64,000 nucleotides of DNA from Leptotrichia sp. oral taxon 223 (GCF_013394795.1 NZ_JABXYU010000001.1:558001-622000); one strand, 5' to 3'. Shown: positions 16,145 through 25,605, numbered from the stretch's first letter. Translations and numbers: made by a program. The notes: generated by a model not told the origin, from the sequence alone.

Positions 16145-17071
16145 ATGAAACCATATTTATTTAAAATTGGAGGTTTTGAACTTAGAATTTATAGTTTAAT
16201 GTATATTTTAGCCTTTCTTTTTGGAATGTTTATCGCACTTGCTGACGATGTTGCCGAAAAAAGAGGGATTGATGATAGAAAAATTATTGAAGATTTTGCA
16301 TTTACAACTATTCTGGCTGGATTAATCGGGGCAAGATTATATTATGTCATTTTTAAATTTTCAGATTACATAGGAAACCCCTTATCGATTTTCTATATCT
16401 GGGAAGGCGGGCTTGCAATTCATGGTGGGATTATCGGTGCATTTATAGGATCGTATCTGTATGCTAAAAAAAATAAACGAAGTTTATGGGTGCTCACAGA
16501 TATGGCTGTCGGGCCTTTACTATTTGGACAATTCCTAGGAAGATTTGGAAATCTGGCAAATGGAGAAGTACACGGCGTTCCGACATTTACTCCACTTAGC
16601 GTAATTTTTTCAGGAACATTCAGTAAATGGTGGGCAGAATATCAGACAATGAGCATTGCTGCAAAAGCCCAGTTTAAACAGCTTGTACCTTGGGGTATAA
16701 GTTTTCCGTTAGACACGCCTGCCGGTTCAGAATTTCCAAATTTACCATTGCATCCAGCTATGCTTTATGAGGCATTTTTAAATTTAATCGGCTTTATAAT
16801 TCTTTGGTTCTATTTTAGAAAAAAAGAATACAATCCTGGAGTTTTATCAATGATTTATTTAATTATATACGCAGTTATCAGAATATTTGTAAGTACATTC
16901 AGAGCGGAAGATTTGTTAATTTTTGGAATAAGACTTCCATATTTAATAAGTATAGCTATGATTATTATTGCAATTATTGGAATAAAATATTTTAGCAGCC
17001 CAAATAGAAAATTTGTGCCTGTTGAAATTAAAAAAGAAGAACAAAATGAAAACAGCATTTCGATGGATTAA
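16145..17071 (+). CDS. lgt: Prolipoprotein diacylglyceryl transferase
   Basis: Lgt attaches diacylglycerol to the lipobox cysteine of prolipoproteins in the cytoplasmic membrane. The 308 residues contain seven predicted membrane segments, the conserved HGG in GGLAIHGGIIG and the signature GRFGNLANGEVHG. Position 16145 is preceded by AAAGGAGCG. It would process lipoproteins such as the one at 41703-42347. The C-terminal tail (VEIKKEEQNENSISMD) is hydrophilic. It shares a bidirectional terminator with the convergent OrfA-like gene. Confidence 0.96.
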   Translation: MKPYLFKIGGFELRIYSLMYILAFLFGMFIALADDVAEKRGIDDRKIIEDFAFTTILAGLIGARLYYVIFKFSDYIGNPLSIFYIWEGGLAIHGGIIGAFIGSYLYAKKNKRSLWVLTDMAVGPLLFGQFLGRFGNLANGEVHGVPTFTPLSVIFSGTFSKWWAEYQTMSIAAKAQFKQLVPWGISFPLDTPAGSEFPNLPLHPAMLYEAFLNLIGFIILWFYFRKKEYNPGVLSMIYLIIYAVIRIFVSTFRAEDLLIFGIRLPYLISIAMIIIAIIGIKYFSSPNRKFVPVEIKKEEQNENSISMD

Positions 17072-17100
17072 CTACAATCTCGAAAAATCTAAATGCACAA

Positions 17101-17142
17101 AAAAACTGTCAAATTCATTATTCGAACGTGACAGTTTTTTTT
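17101..17142. terminator. Bidirectional terminator between lgt and the OrfA-like gene
   Basis: AAAAACTGTCA (17101-17111) pairs with TGACAGTTTTT (17129-17139). The flanking A- and T-tracts allow termination in both directions. Confidence 0.88.
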
Positions 17143-17720
17143 TACTTCCCTTTTTTAGTTTTCTCATCTTTATTCTCAACATGCCTTTTACCACGGTTAT
17201 CAATTAATGCGTCAACTCCACCTTTTTCATATTTTTTTACCCATGAATAAATTTGCTGATATGAAACGCCAAATTTTTTGATTGTTAAATTGTAGTCATA
17301 GTTGTTATTTTGACAGAAAACTACAGCTTCAACTTTTGCATCAATGGATTTTCTTATATGTTTTTTTACTACTGTATAATTTCCATTTGCATCCATGCTT
17401 CTTCTGTAATCTCTAATCCAGTAATTCAGTACACTTACAGAAGCAATGTCGTATTTTTTACAAATGTCAAACAACGAACCTTCATTATTTAAATAGCTTT
17501 TAATGGCTTTTTCCTTAACTTCACGGCTATAGCGTCTATTTTTATCACCAACCTTTATGCTTTCTTCACCAATTTCAACATATTTCTTTTTCCAAGTCAT
17601 TAATGAAGATTTTGCAATGTTGTATTCTTTTGACAAACTCTTAATGCTTGCTTCTCCTGACAATACCCGTTTTACGAGTTCAATTTTTAGTTCATTAGAT
17701 ATTTTCGATTTTCTTCCCAT
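17142..17720 (-). CDS. Orphan IS3/IS150-type OrfA, helix-turn-helix protein
   Basis: A 192-residue protein with three successive helix-turn-helix units: KISNELKIELVKRVLSGEAS, the RYSREVKEKAIKSYL region, and the C-terminal IRKSIDAKVEAV to SYQQIYSWVKKYEKGGVDAL segment. This is the architecture of IS3-family OrfA, which binds insertion-sequence ends. OrfB, the DDE integrase normally reached by frameshift, is absent: the stop codon abuts a terminator. No terminal inverted repeats were found. It may be a remnant or a domesticated regulator; the intact reading frame and ribosome binding site (AGAAAGGG) favour continued expression. Confidence 0.82.
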   Translation of the reverse strand: MGRKSKISNELKIELVKRVLSGEASIKSLSKEYNIAKSSLMTWKKKYVEIGEESIKVGDKNRRYSREVKEKAIKSYLNNEGSLFDICKKYDIASVSVLNYWIRDYRRSMDANGNYTVVKKHIRKSIDAKVEAVVFCQNNNYDYNLTIKKFGVSYQQIYSWVKKYEKGGVDALIDNRGKRHVENKDEKTKKGK

Positions 17721-17818
17721 TAAATTACCCTTTCTAAAATAAAATATATATTCTTTACTTTTAAACTATAATATAATAAACCTGCTCAATCCTTTTCAAA
17801 CATTTTAAATATACATAT

Positions 17819-18502
17819 TTAAATTAAATAATACACAGCTAAAAAGTGAAAAACACTTCCTAGAATAACAAAAATATGCCAAATCATATGATTAAACTTA
17901 CATATTTTCCACGAATAAAAAATTGTTCCAAGCGAGTACAAAACACCCCCTAAAATTAAATAAATTAATGAAACTTGATTTATATTGCTTATTAAATCAT
18001 TCCACGCAAATACAATCATCCAACCCATTATTAAATACAGCAACGTAGAAAACAGCTTAAATTTTCCAGTAAAAAATGCTTTAAATATAATTCCTAAGAA
18101 ACACACTATCCATTGGATTGCCAATATGATTTTATTTATCGGGGAATTAACTGCTAAGTATAGAAAAGGTGTATAAGATGCCGCAATCAAAATATATATT
18201 GCAGAATGATCAAAAATTTCAAAAACCCTTTTAGCTGTCCCCGGCTTTAATCCATGATATATTGCAGACATTGTATATAAAACTACTAATCCAAATCCAA
18301 ATGCCATAAATGATATGACTGTTCCGATATCCTGCCTCCAGCTCGCACGTATCGTTAACACAATGAAAGCGACTATAGCAAGTCCAGCACCGACAGTATG
18401 GCTTACAAAATTTGCAACTTCCTCACCATGAGAAAAATTTTCCGCCTTTTTATGTATTTCTGATATTGTATTAGTGCTTTTATTCTTAGTTTTTTTATTC
18501 AT
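17819..18502 (-). CDS. Hemolysin III / PAQR-family membrane protein
   Basis: A seven-transmembrane protein of 227 residues from the ATG at 18502, chosen because AAAGGAA precedes it; the frame stays open to 18583. PAQR motifs are present: EVANFVSHTVGAGLAIVAF, SAIYHG, DHSAIYILIAASYTPFLY and the C-terminal HMIWHIFVILGSVFHFLAVYY with its metal-binding histidines. Family members are called hemolysin III in bacteria, but most are membrane-homeostasis or hydrolase-like proteins of uncertain role. It is monocistronic, divergent from the peptidase gene with a 646-base gap. Confidence 0.9.
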   Translation of the reverse strand: MNKKTKNKSTNTISEIHKKAENFSHGEEVANFVSHTVGAGLAIVAFIVLTIRASWRQDIGTVISFMAFGFGLVVLYTMSAIYHGLKPGTAKRVFEIFDHSAIYILIAASYTPFLYLAVNSPINKIILAIQWIVCFLGIIFKAFFTGKFKLFSTLLYLIMGWMIVFAWNDLISNINQVSLIYLILGGVLYSLGTIFYSWKICKFNHMIWHIFVILGSVFHFLAVYYLI

Positions 18503-18738
18503 ATTTTTCCTTTCAGATACAAAGACATTTTTTGTGTTTAAATACACAATTTTAACAAAATCATCCTTTAAATAGCCCGTCATTTGGACTTATATGAATA
18601 TAAAATCAATTTAAAATACTAACTTTGCATTATAATAATACCATATAAATTTTAATAATGTATTTCTTTTTGCTTATAAAATGATTTTTTTTACCTATCA
18701 GGTTATAATTATTTAATTTTCAATAAGAAATATATCAC

Positions 18739-18765
18739 CTGTTATAATACAATTTATTATAACAG
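18739..18765. repeat. Perfect 11-bp inverted repeat in a gene-free gap
   Basis: CTGTTATAATA and TATTATAACAG are separated by CAATT. Outer AGGTTATAATTA-like and TAATTATAATCAACCT-like sequences (about 18710-18786) nest around it. It could be an operator or a small-RNA hairpin. The rest of 18584-19148 is AT-rich with no ORF; a TTGACA at 18938 lacks a well-spaced -10. Confidence 0.4.
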
Positions 18766-19148
18766 TTATTTTAATTATAATCAACCTAAAATAGCAATTA
18801 TAGTTAAAATTTTTAATTAAAATGACATAATTGCTCAATATATTCAAAATCCAACTAAAAAATTTAAATGTAATATGCTTAAATCCTTTTTATTGTCATG
18901 CGGCAGCAACTTTTTTAGTTCACAAATAAAATTTGACATAATAATATTTTTATTTATGTTAGAATAGCATTATCGAAAAATAATGAGACATAACATTTTA
19001 TACCTCTATGTAAAAAAAACTAATGTAAATTGAAATTTGAAAAAAATAGTCATTAATTAAAATTTCTTGGAAAAAATAAATAGAAAAAATTTTGAATTTA
19101 TGTTACACTTTAAAAGTAAAAAAATTTTAATAAAAAAGAGGAAAAAAT

Positions 19149-20225
19149 ATGGAAAAAAGAACTGAAAAATTATCAAGAATTTTAAATGAATTGAATGTTG
19201 ATGGATTATTTATTACAGATTTATATAATCTTCGATATTTTACTGGGTTTACTGGGACAACTGGAGTTGCTCTTGCGACAAAAAATGGGAATTTTTTCTT
19301 TTCGGATTTTAGATACAAGACACAAGCTACTAAACAAGTTAGTGAAATGGGATTTAAATTTGTAGAAGTCTCACGTGGTTCGCTTCGTACAGTTGGGGAA
19401 TATATAAAGAAATTCGGGCTCAAAAACGTAGGGTTTGAAGACGTGAATGTGTCGTTTTCCCTTTATCAGACAATTAAAGATATTTTCAAGGTGGAATTAG
19501 TGCCAGTCGGAAATAAACTTGTGATGGAAAGAATGGTAAAATCAGAAGAAGAAATTGCACTTATTAAAAAGGCGGTAGAAATTAGTGATGTGGCATTTTC
19601 AGAGGCTTTAAAAATTATAAAGGAAGGAGTTTCTGAAAAGGAAGTTTCTTCGTATATGGAATATATCCAACGAAAATTAGGAGCTGATGATCGTTCATTT
19701 ACGACAATTTTAGCCAGCGGGTACCGTTCAGCTATGCCACACGGGGTGGCTTCTGATAAAAAGATTCAAAAGGAAGAATTTATTACAATGGATTTTGGGG
19801 CATATTATGAAGGATATGTGTCAGATATGACAAGAACTGTTTATTATGGAGATAACATTACTGATAGACACGTAGAAATTTATAATACTGTTCTGGAATC
19901 TCAGATATTGGGTGTGAATACTATAAAAGAAGGAATAATGTCAGATGATGTTGACAAAGTTGTTAGAAACTTTTTAACTGAAAAAGGATATGGCGAATAT
20001 TTTGGACACGGACTGGGACACGGAATTGGTGCTGAAATTCACGAATTGCCTTACTTGTCGAGCGCTTCACATATTGAACTGAAAGAAAATATGGTTGTAA
20101 CTTCTGAACCAGGACTTTATTTTGACGGATGGGGCGGAGTTAGAATTGAAGATGATGTCGTAGTCAAGAAAGATGGCAGAGAAATATTGAATAAAAGTAA
20201 TAAGGAATTGATTATTTTACACTAA
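19149..20225 (+). CDS. pepP: Xaa-Pro aminopeptidase (M24 family)
   Basis: A cytoplasmic metallopeptidase of 358 residues that removes an N-terminal residue preceding proline. An N-terminal creatinase-like domain (about 1-125) is followed by the M24 pita-bread domain. Metal ligands are visible: two Asp in TMDFGAYYEGYVSDMTRTV, His in FGHGLGHGIGAEIHE, and Glu in TSEPGLYF and GVRIEDD. Length and order fit PepP/PepQ-type enzymes from low-GC bacteria. It is monocistronic with a hairpin terminator. Exact specificity (Xaa-Pro dipeptidase or aminopeptidase) cannot be settled; the symbol is provisional. Confidence 0.9.
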   Translation: MEKRTEKLSRILNELNVDGLFITDLYNLRYFTGFTGTTGVALATKNGNFFFSDFRYKTQATKQVSEMGFKFVEVSRGSLRTVGEYIKKFGLKNVGFEDVNVSFSLYQTIKDIFKVELVPVGNKLVMERMVKSEEEIALIKKAVEISDVAFSEALKIIKEGVSEKEVSSYMEYIQRKLGADDRSFTTILASGYRSAMPHGVASDKKIQKEEFITMDFGAYYEGYVSDMTRTVYYGDNITDRHVEIYNTVLESQILGVNTIKEGIMSDDVDKVVRNFLTEKGYGEYFGHGLGHGIGAEIHELPYLSSASHIELKENMVVTSEPGLYFDGWGGVRIEDDVVVKKDGREILNKSNKELIILH

Positions 20226-20250
20226 ATATTATAAAATTAATTATAAAAAT

Positions 20251-20288
20251 AGGGAATGTCCCACAAATTGAGGCACTCCCTTGTTTTT
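20251..20288 (+). terminator. Terminator of the M24 peptidase gene
   Basis: AGGGAATGTCCC and GAGGCACTCCCT form a stem with minor mismatches, followed by TTGTTTTTT. Confidence 0.7.
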
Positions 20289-20941
20289 TAAAAATACATT
20301 TTTTTAAATAATGTCGGGCACACTTCTTTCATGCTATTTGGAAATTGTGTACACCAGTGAAATATTATTTTTGGATATTTTTTGTTAATGTATCCTATTT
20401 TTCTTTTGTAGTTATTCAACTTTTTATTATAATCGTCAATGAAATCATCTTGAAAAATAGTTTTGCTATTAATTTTGTAGCTTTCCTTGCTTAAAATATT
20501 GTGTGAGCAGTTTTTTCTGGAAAAGGCATAGGCTGGTATAAAGGCAAAGGTTTCATTTTCAAAATAATTTGTCATAAATTTAGCTTCAAAAGATATGTTT
20601 ATATATTTTGATAAATTATCTTGATTCTTTATAATTGAATAATATATTTTTTTCCCCTGCGAAATCAACCATAGCCTAAAAAAATCAAAGCTCCAGCTCG
20701 CTGTGTCGCCGTTCACAAGATATGAGGCACACCACAACTTTTCATTATAGCTTTCACGCATTAATTCAAATGTAATTATTTCAAAATCAAAAATTTCCTC
20801 ATCTGTTTTTTTTGACAGAATATCTATTAAATAGTCTACAAACTCATTATTATTTTTAGCTTTTTTATGCGATATGGAAATGTATTTCCAAAACTCTTCC
20901 CGTTTCATTTTAAGTTTTGTAGCAAAATTTCTTATAGACAT
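20288..20941 (-). CDS. DUF4240 domain protein
   Basis: A 217-residue soluble protein. The segment MKREEFWKYISISHKKA, then WSFDFFRLWLISQGKKIYY with FAFIPAYAF further on, matches my knowledge of DUF4240 (FWxLI and DFFRAWLIxQG motifs), found in many bacteria with unknown function, often near contact-dependent or toxin immunity genes. The ATG at 20941 has AGAGGTG 8 bases upstream; an in-frame TTG at 20968 is the alternative. The C-terminus beyond residue 140 is a lysine-rich extension. No toxin gene lies beside it here. Confidence 0.75.
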   Translation of the reverse strand: MSIRNFATKLKMKREEFWKYISISHKKAKNNNEFVDYLIDILSKKTDEEIFDFEIITFELMRESYNEKLWCASYLVNGDTASWSFDFFRLWLISQGKKIYYSIIKNQDNLSKYINISFEAKFMTNYFENETFAFIPAYAFSRKNCSHNILSKESYKINSKTIFQDDFIDDYNKKLNNYKRKIGYINKKYPKIIFHWCTQFPNSMKEVCPTLFKKMYF

Positions 20942-21055
20942 CTTTGTCACACCTCTTTTCTTTTCCAACTTTTATATTTCCCCATATTTTATTTTTATAA
21001 AAAATCATTTCAAAATCAACCTCATAAATTCCGTCTAATTTTTATTAATCTGACT

Positions 21056-21664
21056 CTAAACACTTTCAGGCATATTCAAACTTTGAGTAATAAATGCAAT
21101 AAATACAGCTGTAATCTTATTATCTCGTCTATTTCTAAAAAATAACCCTCCATCAGAATACGAAGCATCATTTTTTCTAAATTTATCTGTACTTCCCTGA
21201 TTCATATGAATATCGTGCAAACCTTTCCCATTCGCATAAAGCCTTCCAAACGCAATCACTTCATAATCATCATTATTCATAGCCTGCACAACATTCTTCT
21301 CGATAATCCCAGTCAAATAAACGCTTTTTATATCAAACCCCTTCATCTGTATCATCTTTTCGTGTGGAAAAAGTTTCATTCTAATATAATCCAGATATAA
21401 ATCCTTGTGACATTCTGTAATACCATTTTTTTGCAACAGCATTTTACGGACAATTCTCTTTCGGCAATTATAATTCTCATCATAATAAACCTTCAAATTG
21501 GAAGAAACAATTTCATTCATCTTCTCATAAATACTCCCAATATTAACCGCCAAATCATATCTTTTCCCCTCATCATCCATTGCCACAATATGATAATGTG
21601 CCCTTTTATCAAAGTCATACCATTTATCTATAACTTTTCCTCGAAACATCACATATTTTTCCAT
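21056..21664 (-). CDS. DUF2278 (YukJ-like) protein
   Basis: A 202-residue protein. The N-terminal part is MFRGKVIDKWYDFDKRAHYH with IVAMDDEGKRYDLAVNI, a beta-rich module. The C-terminal part has GKGLHDIHMNQGSTDKF followed by a DGGLFF stretch. The G-hDIHMNQG motif is the hallmark of DUF2278/YukJ. The function of the family is not established. It lies 115 bases upstream of the DUF4240 gene on the same strand, so the two may be cotranscribed. No secretion signal is visible. Confidence 0.85.
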   Translation of the reverse strand: MEKYVMFRGKVIDKWYDFDKRAHYHIVAMDDEGKRYDLAVNIGSIYEKMNEIVSSNLKVYYDENYNCRKRIVRKMLLQKNGITECHKDLYLDYIRMKLFPHEKMIQMKGFDIKSVYLTGIIEKNVVQAMNNDDYEVIAFGRLYANGKGLHDIHMNQGSTDKFRKNDASYSDGGLFFRNRRDNKITAVFIAFITQSLNMPESV

Positions 21665-21784
21665 ATTTTCCTCTATTTTAAAGTGATATTATTATATATT
21701 TAATCTCTCATTATAAGTATAACATATTTTTTACGAAAGAAAAGAGATTGGAAATTTTATTAAAAAAATTTTTTAAGATTACAA

Positions 21785-21822
21785 ATAAAAAAATAACCGC
21801 TGTCTTTTACAACAACGATTAT
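21785..21822 (-). terminator. Terminator of the 155-residue gene
   Basis: On the minus strand ATAATCGTTGT pairs with ACAGCGGTTAT (G-U pairs included) and runs into TTTTTTTATT. Confidence 0.8.
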
Positions 21823-21840
21823 CTAAAAAATTAAATTTCT

Positions 21841-22308
21841 TTATTCTTTTGCGGGAACATGATATCCCAGTAAATTATCAACTAAATAACATGTTCCTAT
21901 ATTTTTTAAAATTTGATTCTTTCTTTTTAAAATAACTGCTCTTTTATTTTCAGGAATATAAATATATGTTGGTTCTCTAGAGATACCTAATGCCCAGGAT
22001 ACTTTATCCTTTTTATTCATTCTTTTTTGTTTTTTTGCTATCATTATATCTCCAGACACATGTACTAATGAATAAAAAATTTCATAAGGACGTTTAGCTT
22101 CATAATATTTCATCGTATTACTATCATAAAGAAATAATTTTATACCTTCTTTTTTTAGTAATTTATTTGCTTTTAAATAATAACTTTTTTCCACATTTTC
22201 TGAAGAAAATAGACATTCATCTTTTGCTTCATGAAAATAATAATTATATATAGTTACCAAAAAAAATATAATTATTATAATAAAAAATATTTTCACTTTT
22301 AATTTCAA
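21841..22308 (-). CDS. Membrane-anchored protein, unknown function
   Basis: A 155-residue protein. The TTG at 22308 is the preferred start (AAGGTG with 6-base spacing); a GTG at 22317 overlaps the ribosome site. An N-terminal hydrophobic helix (VKIFFIIIIIFFLVTIYNYY) is followed by a polar domain that contains two cysteines (DECLF and GTCYL) which could form a disulfide if extracytoplasmic. I recognise no family. It has its own terminator and a likely extended -10 promoter (TGATATAAT, near 22490) with a long leader of about 170 bases. Confidence 0.6.
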   Translation of the reverse strand: MKLKVKIFFIIIIIFFLVTIYNYYFHEAKDECLFSSENVEKSYYLKANKLLKKEGIKLFLYDSNTMKYYEAKRPYEIFYSLVHVSGDIMIAKKQKRMNKKDKVSWALGISREPTYIYIPENKRAVILKRKNQILKNIGTCYLVDNLLGYHVPAKE

Positions 22309-22599
22309 AAATATCACCTTCTTTTTTATTTTCTTTTGTAGTATTAAAAAATTAATATCACAATTAATTTCTACTCATAATTTTAGAAATTAAAAGACTT
22401 TCTTGTAATTACTTTAAAATCTATATATCTATTCAACAACTTCATTTAGGATTACAAGTCCCTATTTTATTATGTTTCTTGCTATTATTATATCACATTT
22501 CTACTTATTAGTACATTCTCTTTTCAAACCTTTCATTGTGTGTTTATTTTTCAATGTCGTGTAAAACACTTCTATACAGGCATTAAATAATTCCCTTTT

Positions 22600-23967
22600 C
22601 TACTGTAAAAAATACTCATCTCTTTTTCCACACAGCTTCTTAAATTTCGCAATTTCATAAAAAGAGCCACAAACCACTATCGACTTATACTGACTATTCT
22701 TTTTCAAAACCATCTGTTTTGCTTGATTATAGGCATCTAAAATATTGTCTTCAAAAATAATATTATTTGTCAAAATATTTGCATTTTCCAGATTTTTCTT
22801 TATTTCATTGGCAGAAAGTCCGTAAGTAACGTCTTTTAAAGACGTTATAAAAATTTTGTAATTTTTTTCCAAAATTTTCTCAAAAATATTTGCAATGTCC
22901 TTTGTTCCAAGTATCGAAAGAATAAAAATTACTTCATTATTTTTAAAAAGTTCATTCAAATTTTCTACAAGAACTCGTACAGAATCATCATTATGAGCCA
23001 CATCCAGTATTGTAGCTGGATTTTGTGAAAAAATCTCAAACCGTCCATCCAGCGAAATTTCATCAAGCCCTTTCTGAATAACTTCATCGCTGATACCATA
23101 AATTTTAGCAATTTCGTAAGCAATCAAAAAATTATTTGCCTGAAATTTTCCAAAAAGTGGCAATATAAATGTTTTTCCCAAATTATGTTTATTTTTTTCA
23201 TCTTCAATATTTTCAAATTCTTCCAAATTTCCACTTTCCCAAATCTTCACAATTGTCTTATAATTTTTGGTATCCAGTTCGACTTGCAAATTTTCATACT
23301 TTTTCAAGACATTTACCGAATTATCAGTTTCCTTTTTTACAGCATTCTCCAATTCAATCAAATTCTGGGCATAAATGCACAACTGCCCATCCTTTATAAT
23401 GCCAGCTTTCCTATCTGCAATTTTCTCAAGCGAATTTCCCAAAAGACTAACGTGATCAAAACTCACATTTGTTATAACCGCAATTGTCGAATTTACAACA
23501 TTTGTAGCGTCATATCTTCCACCAAGACCAGTTTCCAGAAATATAAAATCAGGATTTTTTGCCTCAAAATAAAGTAAAGCCATAAAAGTCGTTATCTCAA
23601 AAAAATTTATCTGCAACGAATTTTTTTCCAAAATCTCCATAACAACTTCATAATACTTCACAACATCCTCATCAGAAATCATCTCTTTATTCAACAAAAT
23701 TCTCTCATTAAACCATAAAATATGTGGCGAAGTAAACTTTGCAACAGAATACCCCGCTGCAAAAAAAATACCCTCTAAAAACGTAGCTGTCGAACCTTTC
23801 CCATTCGTCCCTGCAATATGAACAATTTTCTTATTTTTACAAGGCTCTCCCAGCAACTCATAAATTTTTTTCATTTTTTCATTATTTTGATTTAAAGATT
23901 CATTAGTTATCCTTTTATCAATCGTTCTCATATTAAAAATTTTTTCCAGAACTTCATCTATTTTCAT
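22600..23967 (-). CDS. folC: Bifunctional folylpolyglutamate synthase / dihydrofolate synthase
   Basis: FolC adds glutamate to folates and, in many bacteria, also joins dihydropteroate to glutamate. The 455 residues belong to the Mur ligase superfamily: ATP loop IAGTNGKGSTATFLEGIF, FTSPHILWFNERILLN, LETGLGGRYDATNVV, and the TILDVAHNDDSV segment where DVAHN is typical. The C-terminal Rossmann-like domain ends VCGSFYEIAKFKKL. Other folate genes are not present. It is slightly longer than the usual 420-430 residues owing to a charged insert around residues 240-265. Confidence 0.93.
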   Translation of the reverse strand: MKIDEVLEKIFNMRTIDKRITNESLNQNNEKMKKIYELLGEPCKNKKIVHIAGTNGKGSTATFLEGIFFAAGYSVAKFTSPHILWFNERILLNKEMISDEDVVKYYEVVMEILEKNSLQINFFEITTFMALLYFEAKNPDFIFLETGLGGRYDATNVVNSTIAVITNVSFDHVSLLGNSLEKIADRKAGIIKDGQLCIYAQNLIELENAVKKETDNSVNVLKKYENLQVELDTKNYKTIVKIWESGNLEEFENIEDEKNKHNLGKTFILPLFGKFQANNFLIAYEIAKIYGISDEVIQKGLDEISLDGRFEIFSQNPATILDVAHNDDSVRVLVENLNELFKNNEVIFILSILGTKDIANIFEKILEKNYKIFITSLKDVTYGLSANEIKKNLENANILTNNIIFEDNILDAYNQAKQMVLKKNSQYKSIVVCGSFYEIAKFKKLCGKRDEYFLQ

Positions 23968-24100
23968 TATTTAATTTTCCCTTTCACTCTAGCATTATAC
24001 CTTATAAAAAAATAAAATCTTTTTAACAACGAGAAGGATTCTCTCTTACGAAATAGTGTATAATTCAAAATTTATAATAAATTTTCTTAAATTTAGGTAA

Positions 24101-24130
24101 ATAAAAAGACACCGATACAAGTGCCTTTTT
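24101..24130 (-). terminator. Terminator after rpsP
   Basis: On the minus strand AAAAAGGCAC pairs with GTGTCTTTTT across an 8-base loop, 9 bases after the rpsP stop. Confidence 0.85.
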
Positions 24131-24138
24131 ATAAATAG

Positions 24139-24408
24139 CTATTTTTTCTTAGTTTCTTGAAATTTTGCCCATACTCCTGCTTTTGTCAAAATACTTCTAA
24201 CAGTTTCTGTTGGTTGAGCTCCATGTGATAAATATTTCAAGATTTCTTCCTCTTTTAATACTACTTGTTTTCCTTCTTCAGCAAGTGGATTGAATGTTCC
24301 CAAGTAAGCAACTGCTTTTCCATCTCTTCTTGATAAAGCCTCCATGGCTACGATTCTATAAAAAGGAACTTTTTTTCTTCCTAATCTAGTTAATCTTAAT
24401 TTTAACAT
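24139..24408 (-). CDS. rpsP: 30S ribosomal protein S16
   Basis: An 89-residue small-subunit protein that binds 16S rRNA. It begins MLKLRLTRLGRKKVPFYRIV and contains DGKAVAYLGTFNPL, both diagnostic for bS16. It is monocistronic here with a consensus promoter and terminator, unlike the usual ffh-rpsP-rimM-trmD operon, so the ribosome-maturation genes have been separated from it. Confidence 0.98.
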   Translation of the reverse strand: MLKLRLTRLGRKKVPFYRIVAMEALSRRDGKAVAYLGTFNPLAEEGKQVVLKEEEILKYLSHGAQPTETVRSILTKAGVWAKFQETKKK

Positions 24409-24466
24409 TAAATTTTACCTCCATTTATTTAATAACTTGAAAATCTATTATTCTAAGTATGATATG

Positions 24467-24495
24467 ATTATACTAAAATTTTCAAAAATTGTCAA
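24467..24495 (-). promoter_or_regulatory. Consensus promoter of rpsP
   Basis: Minus-strand TTGACA (24495-24490), 17-base spacer, TATAAT (24472-24467). Both hexamers are perfect consensus, as expected for a ribosomal protein gene. Confidence 0.92.
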
Positions 24496-24609
24496 GTATT
24501 TTTTCTTTACATTAGAATTTTTAAACATTAGGTGTATTGTCAAGTTAAGTGCAACAAAAAATAAAAATAATATAAAAATAAAATATTTTTTATATTTCAA
24601 AACTATTTG

Positions 24610-25605
24610 CTACTCAACAATAACTTCCACAACCTCATTCACTGTAAATCTAGAAAAATACTCTCCAACATTAACCGTTTCCAATTTCTCCTTCACAGCT
24701 TCCCTTGTATATTTCGTATCTTTCAATAAATTTTCAATTTCACTCAAATCTTCATTTTTTCCAAAGAAATCTCCATAAAATTTGATATTCTTAATTCTAG
24801 AGTTTTCTACTGTGGCAAAAATTTGAATTTTTCCGTTTGCGAAACGTTTTTCACGAGTTATGTTAAATTCTGGGGAAGTTCCGTAAACCCATTCCCAGTT
24901 TCTATGTTTCTTTTCTGCATTTTCTTCAATTATTTTTAACTCTTCTGGAGTAAATTTGTATTCTTCCATTTCTGGATAATGTTTTTTCATGTACTCCATT
25001 ATTTTTTCACCAAATTCGTTTACTGTGATTGGCTGTTTCAAATGTGGAAGTATATTTGTAACACGGCTTCTTACTGATTTTACACCTTTTGATTCAATTT
25101 TATCCTTTGAAACTTTCAGTGCATTTCCCAATTCTCCAAAATTTACATCAAATAATAGGCAACCATGGTGCATTACACGTCCTTTTATGTATGCTTGAGC
25201 GTTTCCACAAAATTTCTGTCCATCTATTTCCAAATCATTTCTACCCGTAAATTCTGCTTTTACTCCCAATTCTGCCAGAGTTTCTATAATTGGCTTTGAA
25301 AATTCCTTAAAGTTAAAGCCTTCCTTATCTTCCTGCTTGTTGGAAATAATTGTGTAGTTTAAGTTGTTTAAATCATGGTAAACTGCACCTCCTCCAGAAA
25401 TTCTACGAACAACATGGATTCCTTTTTCACGTGTATATTCTGTGTTTATCTCTTCAATTGTATTCTGATATTTTCCCACAACAATTGTTGGCTCATTTAT
25501 CCAAAGTAAAAATATTTCGTCAATATCACGCAACTGCTTAAAGCAGTACTCTTCCAAAGCAATGTTAAATGCTGGATCATTTGATTTATTAACATAATAT
25601 TTCAT
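24610..25605 (-). CDS. lplA: Lipoate-protein ligase A
   Basis: LplA activates free lipoate with ATP and attaches it to the lipoyl lysine of a 2-oxoacid dehydrogenase. The 331 residues show WINEPTIVVGKYQNT, the lipoate-binding RRISGGGAVYHDLNNLNYT, and the KFCGNAQAY motif, followed by the C-terminal accessory domain. As last gene of the dehydrogenase operon it supplies the modification needed by the complex encoded just upstream; the target would be the lysine in the lipoyl domain fused to E3. lipA and lipB are not in the window, suggesting salvage. Confidence 0.95.
   Translation of the reverse strand: MKYYVNKSNDPAFNIALEEYCFKQLRDIDEIFLLWINEPTIVVGKYQNTIEEINTEYTREKGIHVVRRISGGGAVYHDLNNLNYTIISNKQEDKEGFNFKEFSKPIIETLAELGVKAEFTGRNDLEIDGQKFCGNAQAYIKGRVMHHGCLLFDVNFGELGNALKVSKDKIESKGVKSVRSRVTNILPHLKQPITVNEFGEKIMEYMKKHYPEMEEYKFTPEELKIIEENAEKKHRNWEWVYGTSPEFNITREKRFANGKIQIFATVENSRIKNIKFYGDFFGKNEDLSEIENLLKDTKYTREAVKEKLETVNVGEYFSRFTVNEVVEVIVE

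Noticed and set aside
18938-18969. TTGACA with TAGAAT as promoter for a small RNA
   Set aside because: The spacer is 21 bases, too long for a normal promoter, and no terminator follows.
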